Source: Thauera sp.
Lineage (GTDB): Bacteria; Pseudomonadota; Gammaproteobacteria; Burkholderiales; Rhodocyclaceae
Direction: 5' to 3'
DNA: 64,000 nt
NCBI GenBank assembly: GCA_003446655.1
Contig: DMCZ01000039.1
Location: forward strand, 1-64,000
A model generated the notes under the pieces. That model was not told the DNA's origin. It ran no database searches and saw only the letters and a program-made list of their open reading frames with translations. Both the position numbers and the translations under genes were made by a program. Below, in pieces: positions 63,741 through 64,000 of this stretch (the first letter of the stretch is position 1; every line of letters starts with the position of its first letter).

Positions 63741-64000
63741 ATGGCGCAAATATCCCCGGCTCTGGATATCCTCCGGCACGATGCCGGCCTGTACCGCGAG
63801 CTCGATGTCCTCGACCGCCTGCAACAGTCGCTGCCCGACGGCTATGAGGTCTTCCACAGCGTCGCCTGGCAGACCGCACATCAGGGTGAGGGCCGGCACG
63901 GCGAGATCGACCTCGTCGTCCTGGCGCCGAGCGGCAACATCCTCCTGGTCGAGGTCAAGGCGGGCGAGCTCGCGCTAGTCGAGGGCAATCTCGTCAAGCT
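63741..64000 (+). CDS. NERD-domain protein, 3' end outside window
   Basis: Only the first 86 codons are visible, open to the window edge. The sequence HGEIDLVVLAPSGNILLVEVKAGEL has the E-I-D...E-x-K pattern of the NERD (nuclease-related) domain, a relative of PD-(D/E)XK nucleases. In many bacteria such domains are the N-terminal part of UvrD- or DEAD-type helicases, so this may be a helicase/nuclease fusion. The ATG at 63741 has no clear Shine-Dalgarno; the leader is A/C-rich. The rest must be read beyond base 64000. Confidence 0.7.
   Translation, partial: MAQISPALDILRHDAGLYRELDVLDRLQQSLPDGYEVFHSVAWQTAHQGEGRHGEIDLVVLAPSGNILLVEVKAGELALVEGNLVK

Noticed and set aside
63543..63899. 118-codon minus-strand ORF near the right edge
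   Set aside because: Its first half is antisense to the NERD domain. The second half (from WIIPKEYF) looks protein-like but is too short to name.
1..64000. tRNA, rRNA, CRISPR arrays, complete insertion sequences
   Set aside because: I looked for cloverleaf ends, regularly spaced repeats and transposase motifs and found none I could support.

Overview
The window is high-GC, densely coded chromosomal DNA of a free-living Gram-negative bacterium. The gene repertoire (SlyX, CreA, RlhA, ACR3/ArsJ arsenic operon, a TMAO-type reductase system and a NorE-like oxidase subunit) points to Betaproteobacteria, most likely Rhodocyclales of the Thauera/Azoarcus type. That placement is inferred from gene content and codon bias, not from a marker gene. 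I found no rRNA, tRNA, CRISPR array or complete insertion sequence.

1-18.4 kb is mostly housekeeping: the 3' part of queG, slyX, a NorE-like oxidase subunit pair, creA, sstT, a thioredoxin, the 23S rRNA hydroxylase rlhA, a RidA protein, a PQQ-type sugar dehydrogenase, a Ser/Thr kinase-HDOD-GAF fusion, dgkA, a divergent L,D-transpeptidase/MepK-like pair, a glycosyltransferase plus LpxH-like phosphoesterase, and an MFS transporter. 18.5-23.8 kb is an accessory three-gene operon: patatin-like phospholipase, a large HEAT-like/CHAT (caspase-like) protein and a ComEC-type metallo-beta-lactamase-fold protein. It is the best candidate here for an undescribed, possibly defensive, system.

24-42.3 kb is a molybdenum/S- or N-oxide respiration locus. 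It holds an HPP-CBS membrane protein, a DMSO-reductase-family enzyme with a C-terminal haem c module, torT-torS-torR, torECAD, then yjdM-modABC for molybdate uptake. A GTTAAY motif recurs upstream of both reductase units. Between torR and torD sits an unknown gene with a LexA-like operator, a Shine-Dalgarno inside a perfect palindrome, and an N-terminal QMTLF sequence like a sliding-clamp-binding motif.

42.6-50.5 kb holds an ArsP-type permease and pstSCAB behind a Pho-box-like promoter; PstC and PstA carry very large periplasmic insertions. 50.6-54.9 kb is a decaying metal/redox region: a frameshifted P-type ATPase, a 5'-truncated CDF exporter and the tail of a lost permease, interleaved with intact OsmC and small thioredoxin genes. 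54.9-57.7 kb has an ATP-grasp-like protein, a periplasmic metallo-beta-lactamase-fold protein and a small internally duplicated protein with a classical terminator. 57.9-62.9 kb is an arsenic operon (gapdh-arsJ-arsR-acr3-arsC-arsH) covering both arsenate reduction/arsenite export and the 1-arseno-3-phosphoglycerate route. The window ends with an ECF sigma factor, a lower-GC stretch and the start of a NERD-domain protein.
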